Shown piece after piece: positions 7,814-16,847 of a stretch of DNA of 32,903 nucleotides. This stretch comes from UBA2253 sp964646985 (GTDB taxonomy: Bacteria > Bacillota_I > Bacilli_A > ML615J-28 > CAG-698), in the NCBI GenBank assembly GCA_964646985.1, contig CAZYFI010000010.1, positions 1 through 32,903 of the forward strand, read 5' to 3'. The translations under genes and the position numbers were made by a program. A model generated the notes under the pieces. That model made no database searches. It was not told the origin of the DNA and saw only the letters and a list, made by a program, of their open reading frames with translations. How positions within the stretch are numbered: the stretch's first letter is position 1; each line of letters begins with the position of its first letter.

Positions 7814-7850
7814 AAGCTTCTTTTCAAAGTTTTCCTGAAAAGAAGTTTTT
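7814..7850 (+). terminator. Rho-independent terminator
   Basis: CTTCTTTTCA (7817-7826) pairs perfectly with TGAAAAGAAG (7836-7845) across a 9-base loop. The stem extends by G-T and A-T pairs, and five Ts follow. The T tract is only on the plus-strand side, so it ends rightward transcription before the ligA promoter. Confidence 0.7.
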
Positions 7851-7925
7851 CTTATTGCCAAGGTGCTTATTCTTTTTAATATCTACTTTTGAAAATCTTT
7901 CATCTTTCTTTCTCCTTGTTTTCTC

Positions 7926-7954
7926 TTGGAAAACACGCGGGAATGTGGTATAAT
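7926..7954 (+). promoter_or_regulatory. Promoter of the ligA-acpS operon
   Basis: TTGGAA (7926-7931), a 17-base spacer, and consensus TATAAT (7949-7954) preceded by TGG, an extended -10. Transcription would start near 7961, about 26 bases before the ligA ATG. No other convincing promoter is seen until 17221. Confidence 0.8.
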
Positions 7955-7986
7955 ATGACAATGTAAGACAACTAGTGAGGTTAACT

Positions 7987-9963
7987 ATGGATGCAAAACA
8001 AAGAATAATTGACTTGGTCAATTTGTTAAATCGATATAGTTATGAATACTATGTGAATGATAATCCAAGTGTGAGTGATGCAGAATATGATGCTTTGTTA
8101 AGAGAACTAGAAAAACTGGAAAAAGAGCATCCACAGTATGTGGTTAAGAATTCACCAACCCAAAAGGTTGGTGCCAAAGCAGGTTCTAAGTTTGAGAAGA
8201 TTCGTTTCGCAAAACCAATGTTATCTCTTGCCAATGCTTTTTCAAAATCGGAAATCATTGATTTTCATGAACGAATTGTGAAAGAAGGATTTCATCCAAA
8301 CTATGTCTGTGAGTTAAAGATTGATGGGATCGCTAGTTCCGCAACCTTTGAAAAAGGGAAGTTTGTACAAGGAGCAACCCGTGGTGATGGAGAAGTGGGT
8401 GAAAACATCACTGCAAACATGTTAACCATCAAAACAATGCCAAAATCACTTCAGAATTTGCTTGATTTAGAAGTTCGTGGTGAAGTCTATATGAAAAAAT
8501 CAGTCTTAGATCAAATCAATCGCGAGAAAGAAAGCCAAGGCGAGGATTTGTTTAAAAATCCGCGTAATGCGGCGGGTGGATCATTAAGACAGCTTGATAG
8601 TAGCATTACCGAATCAAGGAAACTAGATTTGTTTGCGTATACGATTGTTAATCCTGCTAAATTTCAATTGACAAACCAAATGGATGCACTTGCTTTCTTA
8701 ACAAAACAAGGGTTTGAGGTCAATCCTCATTACAAATTTTGTAGCACAATTGATGAAGTATGGGATTATCTTGAATATTGGAAAGACAAACGTCATACAT
8801 TGGATTATGAAACCGACGGAGTTGTCATCAAAGTCAATGATTTTTCGTTGCAAGAAGAAATTGGTTATACCATCAAAACACCAAAATGGGCGATTGCTTA
8901 TAAGTTTCCGCCATTAGAAGTAGAAACAAAATTATTGGATATTGTTTTCTCTGTTGGTAGAACCGGAGGAATTACTCCGATTGCCTTATTAGAACCTATT
9001 TTGTTATCAGGTTCTACGGTTTCAAGAGCCACGCTTAATAATGAAGATTTCATCAAAGAGCGTGACATTGAAATTGGTGATTATGTTGTGATTAGAAAAG
9101 CTGCTGAGATTATTCCTGAAGTTGTTCGCATCAATGCATCTAAAAGAAACAATACGAAACCATTTGTGATGGCAACACATTGTCCATCTTGTCATAGTGT
9201 GCTAGTAAGAGCAGAAGGCGAAGCCGATCACTATTGTTTGAATGAAGAGTGTCCGGGACGAAACAAAGCCAGTCTAATCTATTTTGCTTCTAAGTCTGGA
9301 ATGAATATTGAAGGCTTGGGAGAAAAGTTAGTCGAAGACCTGATGAACAAAGGATTTATCAAAACGATTGCCGATATTTATCGTTTAGACCTTCACAAAG
9401 CTGATTTGATGGAATTAGAAGGAATGGGCGAAAAAAGTGTCAACAATTTGCTTGTTGCCATTGCCAATTCAAAAAACAATCCTTTATCCAAAGTGATTGC
9501 TTCTTTGGGAATTCGTTTGGTAGGAACAAAGGCAGCCAAAGAATTGGTAAAATTTTACCCTAATTTGACGGCTTTCAAACAAGCAACACAAGAAGAATTG
9601 ATGAACATCAAAGATGTTGGTCCAGCAACCGCCAAGCGGATTGTTGATTTTATAAACCAAAATCAATCATTGATTGATGAACTCATTGATCTTGGGATTA
9701 ATCCCCAAGAAACACAAATTGCCAACCAAAGCAATCTATTAAAAGGAATGAGCGTTGTTTTAACCGGAAAACTAGAAACCATGACCAGAGAAGAAGCATC
9801 GATGCTTGTGGAAAAACATGGTGGAGTAACTTCTGGGTCCGTAAGCAAAAAAACCTCTTTGGTGGTTTGTGGAAGCGAAGCTGGAAGCAAAAAAACCCAG
9901 GCTGAGAAATTAAATATTAAAATCATAAATGAAGAAGAATTCAAAGCGTTGATAGGTGAATAA
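7987..9963 (+). CDS. ligA: NAD-dependent DNA ligase
   Basis: Seals nicks in replication and repair using NAD+. 658 residues, the normal length. Parts in order: Ia domain with YEYYVNDNPSVSDAEYD near the start; adenylation domain with the catalytic KIDG (Lys111); OB fold; four-cysteine zinc finger C399, C402, C417, C422; helix-hairpin-helix repeats (for example IKDVGPATAKRIV); and a C-terminal BRCT domain from about 583 (MSVVLTGKLE). The frame extends 12 bases further to a GTG at 7975. That GTG is part of GTGAGG, which works as the ribosome site for ATG 7987, so the later start is preferred. It is the first gene of the housekeeping operon; uvrA follows after two bases, so repair ligation and damage recognition are made together. 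Confidence 0.97.
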   Translation: MDAKQRIIDLVNLLNRYSYEYYVNDNPSVSDAEYDALLRELEKLEKEHPQYVVKNSPTQKVGAKAGSKFEKIRFAKPMLSLANAFSKSEIIDFHERIVKEGFHPNYVCELKIDGIASSATFEKGKFVQGATRGDGEVGENITANMLTIKTMPKSLQNLLDLEVRGEVYMKKSVLDQINREKESQGEDLFKNPRNAAGGSLRQLDSSITESRKLDLFAYTIVNPAKFQLTNQMDALAFLTKQGFEVNPHYKFCSTIDEVWDYLEYWKDKRHTLDYETDGVVIKVNDFSLQEEIGYTIKTPKWAIAYKFPPLEVETKLLDIVFSVGRTGGITPIALLEPILLSGSTVSRATLNNEDFIKERDIEIGDYVVIRKAAEIIPEVVRINASKRNNTKPFVMATHCPSCHSVLVRAEGEADHYCLNEECPGRNKASLIYFASKSGMNIEGLGEKLVEDLMNKGFIKTIADIYRLDLHKADLMELEGMGEKSVNNLLVAIANSKNNPLSKVIASLGIRLVGTKAAKELVKFYPNLTAFKQATQEELMNIKDVGPATAKRIVDFINQNQSLIDELIDLGINPQETQIANQSNLLKGMSVVLTGKLETMTREEASMLVEKHGGVTSGSVSKKTSLVVCGSEAGSKKTQAEKLNIKIINEEEFKALIGE

Positions 9964-9965
9964 AC

Positions 9966-12782
9966 ATGCAAAAATATATTGAAATCAAAGGTGCACGCGA
10001 AAACAATTTAAAAAATATCAGTTTAAAGATTCCGAAAGAAAAACTTGTTGTCATGACAGGATTATCGGGTAGCGGTAAGACATCTTTGGCTTTCGATACG
10101 ATTTATGCAGAGGGGCAAAGACGATATGTAGAAAGCTTATCCGCTTATGCAAGACAATTCTTAGGCAATGTTGATAAACCCGATGTTGATTCTATAGAAG
10201 GATTGTCACCGGCCATTGCAATTGACCAACGTTCTTCTAACAAAAATCCGCGTTCTACGGTTGGAACGGTTACAGAAATCTATGATTACTTGCGTTTGTT
10301 ATATGCGAGAATTGGGAAAAGTTATTGTCCTACCCATCATGTACAAATTAGTGCTCAAACCATTCCCCAAATGCTTGATAAGATTTTTGAATCACCACAA
10401 GAATCCCGTGTCATTATCTTAAGTCCTGCAGTTTTTGGAAAAAAAGGCACACAAGAAAAAACCCTTGATTTGATTCGCAAAGAAGGGTTTTCCAAGATTC
10501 GTATTGATGGTGTTTTCTATGATTTAGATGAAGAGATAGAACTTGAGAAAAATAAAAAACATAGCATTGATATTGTCATAGATCGCATCAAAATTCGCGA
10601 TGATGTTCGTTCGCGTTTGTTTCATTCGTTAGAAACAGCATTAAAATTTGGCGATGGCAAAGTCATTGTATCCATCAATGATGTCGAACAAATATATAGT
10701 GAACATTTGGCTTGCCCTTATTGTGATTTTTCGATTCCAAAGTTGGAACCAAGGTTGTTTTCATTTAATTCGCCATTTGGCGCATGTCATGAATGCAAAG
10801 GCCTTGGTGTGTTACAAAAAATTGATGTCAATTTATTGGTCACAAATCCTGAATTATCGATTCGCCAAGGAGCCATCAAATACTTGCGCAATATTGTTGA
10901 CACAGAAAACATCGAATGGCAAGTGTTTGAAAAGATGACGAGTTATTATGGAATTGATTTAAACATTCCTTATGAAGAATTAACCGAAGAACAAAAAGAA
11001 ATCGTCTTAATTGGTTCTAAAGAACCTATCTCTTATCAAATTACAACCCGTGGAGACAATACCTTTAAAAAGACACAATACATTGAAGGTGTTGCTAGTT
11101 TGATTGAGCGAAGGTATTTAGAAACCACTTCTAATATGGCTAGAGAATATTATAATTCTTATTTGGCTGATTATGAATGCCCTGAATGCCACGGAATGCG
11201 TTTATCGAAAGAAGCATTGAGTGTTATCGTTGGTGGTAAAAACCTTTGGGAATTTACCAAAATGACCATTTTAGAAGCCGATCAATTTTTAATGCAATTG
11301 CAATTAAACACCAACGATACCAAAATTGCTTTTTTGATTTTAAAAGAAATCAAAGAGCGATTACAATTTTTAATCGATGTTGGCTTAGAATACTTAACCT
11401 TGGCTAGAAGTGCGGGTTCGCTTTCTGGTGGGGAAAGTCAACGGATTCGTTTGGCAACCCAAATTGGTTCACATTTAACTGGCGTTTTGTATGTGCTCGA
11501 TGAACCATCGATTGGACTTCACCAAAGAGACAATGCGAGATTAATCAAAGCATTAAAAGAAATGCGTGATTTGGGAAATACATTGATTGTGGTGGAACAC
11601 GATGAAGAAATCATGATGCAATCAGATTTCTTAGTTGACATTGGTCCGTATGCTGGAGAAGCAGGCGGAGAAGTGGTTGCGATAGGAACTCCACAAGAAG
11701 TGATGGCCAATGAAAATAGCATAACTGGACAGTATTTATCAAAAAAGAAATCGATTCCAACACCAACAAAAAGAAGACCTGGAAATGGTCGCTTTATTCA
11801 GATATTAAAAGCACAAGAAAATAATTTAAAGTCGATTGATGTTTCGATTCCTGAAGGCATGCTGATTGTTTGTACTGGTGTAAGCGGAAGTGGAAAATCT
11901 ACTTTAATCAATGAAATCTTATTAAAAACATTATCCAAGCAAATCAATCGTGCCAAAGTCAATCCCGGAAAATGTGAAGCAGTTTTAGGTTATCAAGATT
12001 TTGAAAAAGTGATTGATATCAATCAATCACCAATTGGAAGAACACCAAGAAGCAATCCTGCTACTTATACCGGTGTGTTTGACCACATTCGTGATTTGTT
12101 TTCTGAATCCCTAGAAGCCAAAGTAAGAGGTTATAATAAAGGGCGTTTTTCCTTTAATGTAAAAGGGGGAAGATGTGAACGATGTGGTGGCGATGGTGTC
12201 ATCAAAATTGAAATGCATTTCTTGCCCGATGTTTATATTCCTTGTGAAGAATGCCAAGGTAGTCGATATAATCACGAAACATTAGAAGTAAAATACCGTG
12301 GGAAAAACATTGCAGAAGTATTAAAAATGCAAGTATCAGAAGCATTAGAATTTTTTGATAAGATTCCTCAAATCAAAAACAAATTGCAAACCATGGTAGA
12401 TGTTGGACTTGGATACATTCGTTTGGGTCAAAGTGCAACCACATTATCTGGTGGAGAAGCACAAAGAGTGAAACTTGCCAGCGAACTGCATAAAAAGATT
12501 ACCGACCGCACCATTTACTTGCTGGATGAACCTACCACAGGATTACATTCTGATGATGTGAAAAAACTACTTGAAGTGATTAACTTTATTGTTGACCAAG
12601 GTGCGACCATCATTATCATTGAACACAATTTAGATGTCATCAAAAATGCTGATTATCTCATTGATTTGGGACCTGAGGGTGGAGATTATGGTGGCGAAGT
12701 TGTATTTATGGGAACACCTGAAGAAATCATTCATTGTGAGAAATCATACACCGGACAGTATTTGAAAAAAATATTACATTAA
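9966..12782 (+). CDS. uvrA: Excinuclease ABC subunit A
   Basis: DNA-damage recognition ATPase of nucleotide excision repair; acts as a dimer and loads UvrB. 938 residues, the usual length. First ABC module: Walker A GLSGSGKTS (32-40), zinc module C250-x2-C253-x20-C274-x2-C277, signature LSGGESQR, and Walker B VLDEPS. Second module: Walker A GVSGSGKST, zinc module C737/C740/C760/C763, signature LSGGEAQR, and LLDEPTTGLH. All key residues are present. GGTGA at the ligA 3' end serves as its ribosome site. uvrB, often adjacent to uvrA in Bacilli, is not in this window. Confidence 0.98.
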   Translation: MQKYIEIKGARENNLKNISLKIPKEKLVVMTGLSGSGKTSLAFDTIYAEGQRRYVESLSAYARQFLGNVDKPDVDSIEGLSPAIAIDQRSSNKNPRSTVGTVTEIYDYLRLLYARIGKSYCPTHHVQISAQTIPQMLDKIFESPQESRVIILSPAVFGKKGTQEKTLDLIRKEGFSKIRIDGVFYDLDEEIELEKNKKHSIDIVIDRIKIRDDVRSRLFHSLETALKFGDGKVIVSINDVEQIYSEHLACPYCDFSIPKLEPRLFSFNSPFGACHECKGLGVLQKIDVNLLVTNPELSIRQGAIKYLRNIVDTENIEWQVFEKMTSYYGIDLNIPYEELTEEQKEIVLIGSKEPISYQITTRGDNTFKKTQYIEGVASLIERRYLETTSNMAREYYNSYLADYECPECHGMRLSKEALSVIVGGKNLWEFTKMTILEADQFLMQLQLNTNDTKIAFLILKEIKERLQFLIDVGLEYLTLARSAGSLSGGESQRIRLATQIGSHLTGVLYVLDEPSIGLHQRDNARLIKALKEMRDLGNTLIVVEHDEEIMMQSDFLVDIGPYAGEAGGEVVAIGTPQEVMANENSITGQYLSKKKSIPTPTKRRPGNGRFIQILKAQENNLKSIDVSIPEGMLIVCTGVSGSGKSTLINEILLKTLSKQINRAKVNPGKCEAVLGYQDFEKVIDINQSPIGRTPRSNPATYTGVFDHIRDLFSESLEAKVRGYNKGRFSFNVKGGRCERCGGDGVIKIEMHFLPDVYIPCEECQGSRYNHETLEVKYRGKNIAEVLKMQVSEALEFFDKIPQIKNKLQTMVDVGLGYIRLGQSATTLSGGEAQRVKLASELHKKITDRTIYLLDEPTTGLHSDDVKKLLEVINFIVDQGATIIIIEHNLDVIKNADYLIDLGPEGGDYGGEVVFMGTPEEIIHCEKSYTGQYLKKILH

Positions 12783-12797
12783 CATAAAGGAGACCAA

Positions 12798-13340
12798 ATG
12801 GCAGAAGATCCAAATTTACCAAAACCAGATAACGAAGAACAAAAAGAAAAAGCCATAGAAGATCTTGATCATTTGGTTCAAGAGATACAAGATCAATTGA
12901 GCGAAGAAGACGGAGAAGTCAGGATTGTAAAAATAAAGAATCCAAAAACAAACTGGAAATCACAGCTTTGGATGACGGCACTATCTTTTGTCTTTGATTT
13001 TATATTGATTATTAGCATCAATGGCTATTTGAATTTTATGGAAAGTGAAATTCTCAATATTGCAATATTGAGTGTGTTATTTTCCATCATTGATTTGATA
13101 TTTAGAAAAATTGTAACGCAATATTTCTTTCGCTTTATGGTTACTAGTTTTGGGTTAATTTTTATCCCATTGATGATACTAGCATTCATGATTGCGTTTG
13201 TGATTACTCCTGGGGTAGAACCAATCTCTACAGGTCGTGTTTTAATTTTCTTTTTCATTTTTATTGTTGCGCGTAGTATCATGAAACTCATATTCTTAAA
13301 TAAAAATAAATTGATTGAAATAAAGAAGGTAAAAAAATGA
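12798..13340 (+). CDS. Membrane protein of unknown function between uvrA and lgt
   Basis: 180 residues. The first 55 residues are highly charged and cytoplasmic-looking (coiled, Glu-rich: IEDLDHLVQEIQDQLSEEDG). About four hydrophobic segments follow (roughly 57-75, 84-100, 112-133 and 145-163), with a basic tail. No family is recognised. AAAGGAG at 12786-12792 supports the start. Its stop overlaps the lgt start as ATGA, so it is translationally coupled to lgt. In Bacillus subtilis, as I recall, hprK precedes lgt; this protein occupies that place but has no kinase motif. A role in envelope or lipoprotein biogenesis is only suggested by position. Confidence 0.75.
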   Translation: MAEDPNLPKPDNEEQKEKAIEDLDHLVQEIQDQLSEEDGEVRIVKIKNPKTNWKSQLWMTALSFVFDFILIISINGYLNFMESEILNIAILSVLFSIIDLIFRKIVTQYFFRFMVTSFGLIFIPLMILAFMIAFVITPGVEPISTGRVLIFFFIFIVARSIMKLIFLNKNKLIEIKKVKK

Positions 13341-14353
13341 AAGCAAAACGTTATATTGTTTTAACAATTCTCTTATTCATATCTCTATTCTTGTTTGGCT
13401 GTAGTATTCGTACTGGGCAAGACACCGTTGGCAATGACATCACGATTATTGATCGTGTTGCCTTTACTATATTTGGTCGCAATATTTATTGGTATGCTAT
13501 TTGCATTTTAACAGGAATCATGATTGCTTATTTTTATGGCATGAAGGTTGCAAAAAAACTTGGTGTAAAAGAAAATGATTTATTTGATGGCTTTATTTGG
13601 GGCGTTTTAATTGGTGTTTTAGGAGCTAGATTATACTATGTTATTTTCTCTTGGAAATCAGGTGGATTTTCTGATGATCCTTTGAAGATATTGACTGGAT
13701 TTGTGAATGAAGAAGGTGGATTGGCCATCCATGGTGCGGTCATTGCAGCAGCCATTTTTGCGTATTTTTTCTGCAAAAAACGCAAAATGGATTTCTATGC
13801 TGTTTTGGATTTGTTATTGCCAGGATTCTTCATTGGTCAAATTGCCGGACGCTGGGGAAACTTCTTTAATCAAGAAGCCCATGGTGGGCCGATTTCGACT
13901 TCGATTGTAGAAGGACGAGCCTTCTTAGAACGTTTGATGCTCCCTGATTTTATCATTGATCAAATGTACTTATCAGACAATTGGTATAGTGCTCCGATTG
14001 AATCGATTACAAGAAATTATATGCATCCGACTTTTTTGTATGAATCTTTCTTTAATTTCATTGGTTTAATGATTTTAATATTTACTAGAAAATACTGGAA
14101 GAAATATTGGTTGGGCGATGCTGCATTGTTCTATTTGGTATGGTATGGAATTCTTCGTTACTTTATCGAAAGCATTAGAACCGACGCTTTAATGGTGACG
14201 ATTTTTGGAACACAATTTCGTCAAGCTCAAGTGATTTCGGTTTTCATGGTTGTTGCGGGTATCGTTTTGTTTGCTTTACGTCGCATTTACAAAGTTCATC
14301 CAGTTTCATTCTCAGAACAAGTTGCGGCGGTAAAAAATGGTAGTCATATTTGA
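13337..14353 (+). CDS. lgt: Prolipoprotein diacylglyceryl transferase
   Basis: Integral membrane enzyme that moves diacylglycerol from phosphatidylglycerol to the lipobox cysteine of prolipoproteins. 338 residues, longer than the usual 260-300. The family signature is clear: GRWGNFFNQEAHG (171-183), plus IYWYAI (50-55), GARLYYV, EGGLAIHGAVI (126-136) and RYFIESIRTD near the end. The excess is at the N-terminus: residues 1-22 read like a lipoprotein signal, with basic MKAKR, a hydrophobic core, and LFGC ending at Cys22, before the canonical first segment at about 45. It starts inside the stop of the previous gene (ATGA) and ends 17 bases inside the HAD phosphatase gene. Confidence 0.95.
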   Translation: MKAKRYIVLTILLFISLFLFGCSIRTGQDTVGNDITIIDRVAFTIFGRNIYWYAICILTGIMIAYFYGMKVAKKLGVKENDLFDGFIWGVLIGVLGARLYYVIFSWKSGGFSDDPLKILTGFVNEEGGLAIHGAVIAAAIFAYFFCKKRKMDFYAVLDLLLPGFFIGQIAGRWGNFFNQEAHGGPISTSIVEGRAFLERLMLPDFIIDQMYLSDNWYSAPIESITRNYMHPTFLYESFFNFIGLMILIFTRKYWKKYWLGDAALFYLVWYGILRYFIESIRTDALMVTIFGTQFRQAQVISVFMVVAGIVLFALRRIYKVHPVSFSEQVAAVKNGSHI

Positions 14354-14975
14354 TTTAGATGGTACTTTGCTTGATTCTTATCCTTTGATTCGCCAAAACT
14401 TTGTTGATGTATTCAATCAATACTTACCGAATCATCGCTATACAGAATCTTTATTAGAAAGTTTCTTTGGACCACCTCTGATTGATTCGTTTATGCGCGT
14501 TGTTCATGATGAAGTGCTTGCGAAAGTGTTGGTTGCGAAATACCGTGAGTTTAGTATCAAAAACACACCACATTATTTAAAAGCTTTTGCTGATGCCAAA
14601 CCGACATTGCAAGCTTTGAAAGCAAAAGGGTATCATTTGGCAGTGTGTTCAAACAAAGTCAATGTTGCCGTCAAAGAAGGTTTAAAAATGGGCGGATTGA
14701 ATGAACTCATTGATTTCGTTATTGGCTTTGATGATGTGAGACAACCAAAGCCAAATCCCGACGGCATTTTTATCATCTTAAAGCATTTTAATGAGCCTGG
14801 GGTTTTTGTTGGTGATTCTCCTGTTGACATGGAAACAGGCAAAAACGCAAAGATTCCTACGATTGGAGTTACTTGGGCTTTGTTTCAAAAGCCAGTATTA
14901 CAAAAAAGTGGAGCGCAATTTATTGCTCATAAATTTAAAGATTTAGTAAAAATATTGGAGGAAATTCATGTTTGA
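14337..14975 (+). CDS. HAD-family phosphatase, PpaX-like
   Basis: 212 residues of the haloacid dehalogenase superfamily. Motif I FDLDGT has nucleophile Asp6 and Asp8, motif II has Ser105 (CSNK), motif III is Lys138 (KPNPDG), and motif IV is GDSPVD (159-164). A helical cap lies between about 15 and 85. FFGPPL at 43-48 and placement directly after lgt recall PpaX, the pyrophosphatase that in Bacillus lies downstream of hprK and lgt and recycles pyrophosphate from HPr-Ser-P dephosphorylation. No hprK is in the window, so phosphoglycolate phosphatase (Gph) is the alternative. The start overlaps lgt by 17 bases with only a weak GGCGG upstream, indicating coupled translation. It overlaps trxB by 8 bases. 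Confidence 0.8.
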   Translation: MVVIFDLDGTLLDSYPLIRQNFVDVFNQYLPNHRYTESLLESFFGPPLIDSFMRVVHDEVLAKVLVAKYREFSIKNTPHYLKAFADAKPTLQALKAKGYHLAVCSNKVNVAVKEGLKMGGLNELIDFVIGFDDVRQPKPNPDGIFIILKHFNEPGVFVGDSPVDMETGKNAKIPTIGVTWALFQKPVLQKSGAQFIAHKFKDLVKILEEIHV

Positions 14976-15870
14976 TGTATTAATTATTGGCGCTGGCCCA
15001 GCTGGATTAACAGCAGCAATTTATACCGCAAGAAATAACTTAAAAGTAGGCATTGTAGAACACAATGTTCCTGGTGGACAAATGGTCAACACAGCCTTCA
15101 TTGAAAATTATCCGGGATTTAAAAACATCAATGGGGCTGATTTGTCGATGTCGATGTATGACCAAGTCGTAGCCTTGGGTGTGGAATTCTTATGGTTCTC
15201 AGTCAAAGACATTAAGAAAGAAAATGACCACTTTCTTGTGATTGGTGATGAAACTTATGAAGCAAAATCAGTCATTGTTGCCACAGGAACCATTCACAAA
15301 ACGCTTGGAGTTAGCGGAGAAGCAGAACTAAGCGGAAGAGGCATTTCTTGGTGTGCCATTTGTGATGGTGCATTTTATAAAGATCAAGAGGTTGCCGTTA
15401 TCGGTGGTGGCAATTCTGCTTTTGAAGAAAGTATCTTTTTATCATCCTTGGTGAAAACCGTTTATTTAATTCATCATCGCGAAGGCTTTCGTGCTGATGA
15501 AGCCCTTGTTTTAAAAGTCAAGTCAATGAGCAACATTAAAATGATGCTAAACCAAAAAGTCACTGAATTCATTGGCAATGGGAAACTAGAAGCATTGAAG
15601 TTACTGAATGTAAAAACAAACGAAGAAACCATTTTACCAGTCCCTGGATGTTTTGAATTTATAGGATATAATCCTTCGACAGGGTTTGTGAAAAACTTAG
15701 GGGTTGTAGAAGAAAATGGCTATATTGCTGTTAACCACCATTTTGAAACCAAAGTTTCGGGTTTGTTTGCGGCTGGTGATGCCATTCAAAAAGAAATTCG
15801 TCAAATTGCAACGGCAGTCAATGATGGAGCCATTGCCGCTTTAAGCGCTAATAAATATATTAAGAAGTAG
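14968..15870 (+). CDS. trxB: Thioredoxin reductase (NADPH)
   Basis: FAD enzyme passing electrons from NADPH to thioredoxin. 300 residues. FAD-binding GAGPAG (8-13), redox-active C129-A-I-C132 in WCAICDGAF, NADPH-binding GGGNSAFEE, the HHREGFRAD stretch that normally reads the NADP phosphate, and C-terminal AAGDAIQKEIRQIATAVNDGAIAA. The RA of the HRR-x-x-x-RA motif is kept, so NADPH use is more likely than ferredoxin. A strong GGAGG lies just upstream of the ATG within the HAD gene. The thioredoxin-like protein at 17314 lies 1.4 kb downstream but lacks redox cysteines, so it is not an obvious substrate. Confidence 0.95.
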   Translation: MFDVLIIGAGPAGLTAAIYTARNNLKVGIVEHNVPGGQMVNTAFIENYPGFKNINGADLSMSMYDQVVALGVEFLWFSVKDIKKENDHFLVIGDETYEAKSVIVATGTIHKTLGVSGEAELSGRGISWCAICDGAFYKDQEVAVIGGGNSAFEESIFLSSLVKTVYLIHHREGFRADEALVLKVKSMSNIKMMLNQKVTEFIGNGKLEALKLLNVKTNEETILPVPGCFEFIGYNPSTGFVKNLGVVEENGYIAVNHHFETKVSGLFAAGDAIQKEIRQIATAVNDGAIAALSANKYIKK

Positions 15871-15878
15871 GAGATACT

Positions 15879-16835
15879 ATGTCTTTTGCAAGTGAAATTA
15901 AAAAAGAAATCAGTCAAATTGAGGTGGATGATTGTTGCTTAAAAGCAGAACTATATGAAATAGTTCGTTTGAAGTCGACCTTAAGTATTTCTAATCATAA
16001 CTTTAAAGTATCATTTGCGATGACATCGAATCAATCCGCTAGAAGAATTGTCTTTTTATTGAAACACGTTTACCAAAAACAAGTTGAAATCATCAAGAAA
16101 GAACAAAATAAACTTGATTTCAAACCAACGTATATCATTTCTTTTATCGATGATAATATGACTATCTTATCGGATTTACAAATCATCAATTCTGATTACA
16201 CCTTTAATGAACAAATCGCCAAAGACTTGTTTTCTTCTGATTGTTGCAAAGCAAGCATACTGCGAGGAGCGTTTCTTGCGAAAGGATCGATCAATGATCC
16301 GAACACCAACAATTATCATTTTGAGATTGTTGCACCCAATAGTGAAGATGCGCAGTTTATATTTGATTTGTTGCAAGAAATCAATTTGGAACCGAAAATT
16401 ATATCTCGTACCAAAGGTGAAGTGGTTTATTTAAAAAGAGCAGAGCACATTGGTGATTTTCTACGCTATATTGGAGCAACGAATTCGTTGTTTGCTTTTG
16501 AAGATTTGCGCATTAAAAAAGATTTAAATAATTATGTGAATCGGATTATGAATTGTGATGTTGCCAACGAACAAAAAGCCATAGCTACTGCTGCCAAGCA
16601 GCTAGAAGATATCGCTTATTTAGAAAAACATTATGGGTTAATGAATTTGACACCACGATTAATGGATGCAGTGATTCTAAGAACGACATATCCTGATGAT
16701 TCGTTATCACAACTTTCAGATCAATCAGAAGAGACCATCAATCATTATGTTTCAAAATCAGGATTGTCTCATTGCTTCCGTGATCTTGGGATTTTAGTGG
16801 ATGAAATCAAAGAAAGAAAAGCCAAAACATCCTAA
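15879..16835 (+). CDS. whiA: WhiA, sporulation/cell-division-type DNA-binding regulator
   Basis: 318 residues. The N-terminal two thirds is a LAGLIDADG homing-endonuclease-like fold without the catalytic acids. It includes the family hallmark LRGAFLAKGSIND (about 128-140) and FLRYIGATNS. The C-terminal helix-turn-helix has SQLSDQSEETINHYVSKSGLSHCFRDL (positions about 278-304). In Gram-positive bacteria WhiA influences cell division and chromosome segregation. In Bacillus it follows rapZ (yvcJ) and yvcK near trxB; both are absent here, so trxB directly precedes whiA. The TAG stop of trxB overlaps the GGAG ribosome site. Confidence 0.95.
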   Translation: MSFASEIKKEISQIEVDDCCLKAELYEIVRLKSTLSISNHNFKVSFAMTSNQSARRIVFLLKHVYQKQVEIIKKEQNKLDFKPTYIISFIDDNMTILSDLQIINSDYTFNEQIAKDLFSSDCCKASILRGAFLAKGSINDPNTNNYHFEIVAPNSEDAQFIFDLLQEINLEPKIISRTKGEVVYLKRAEHIGDFLRYIGATNSLFAFEDLRIKKDLNNYVNRIMNCDVANEQKAIATAAKQLEDIAYLEKHYGLMNLTPRLMDAVILRTTYPDDSLSQLSDQSEETINHYVSKSGLSHCFRDLGILVDEIKERKAKTS

Positions 16836-16847
16836 AGGAGATTTGTT

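Noticed and set aside
7975..7986. GTG as the ligA start
   Set aside because: The GTG is part of the GTGAGG ribosome site, and the family normally begins near the ATG at 7987.
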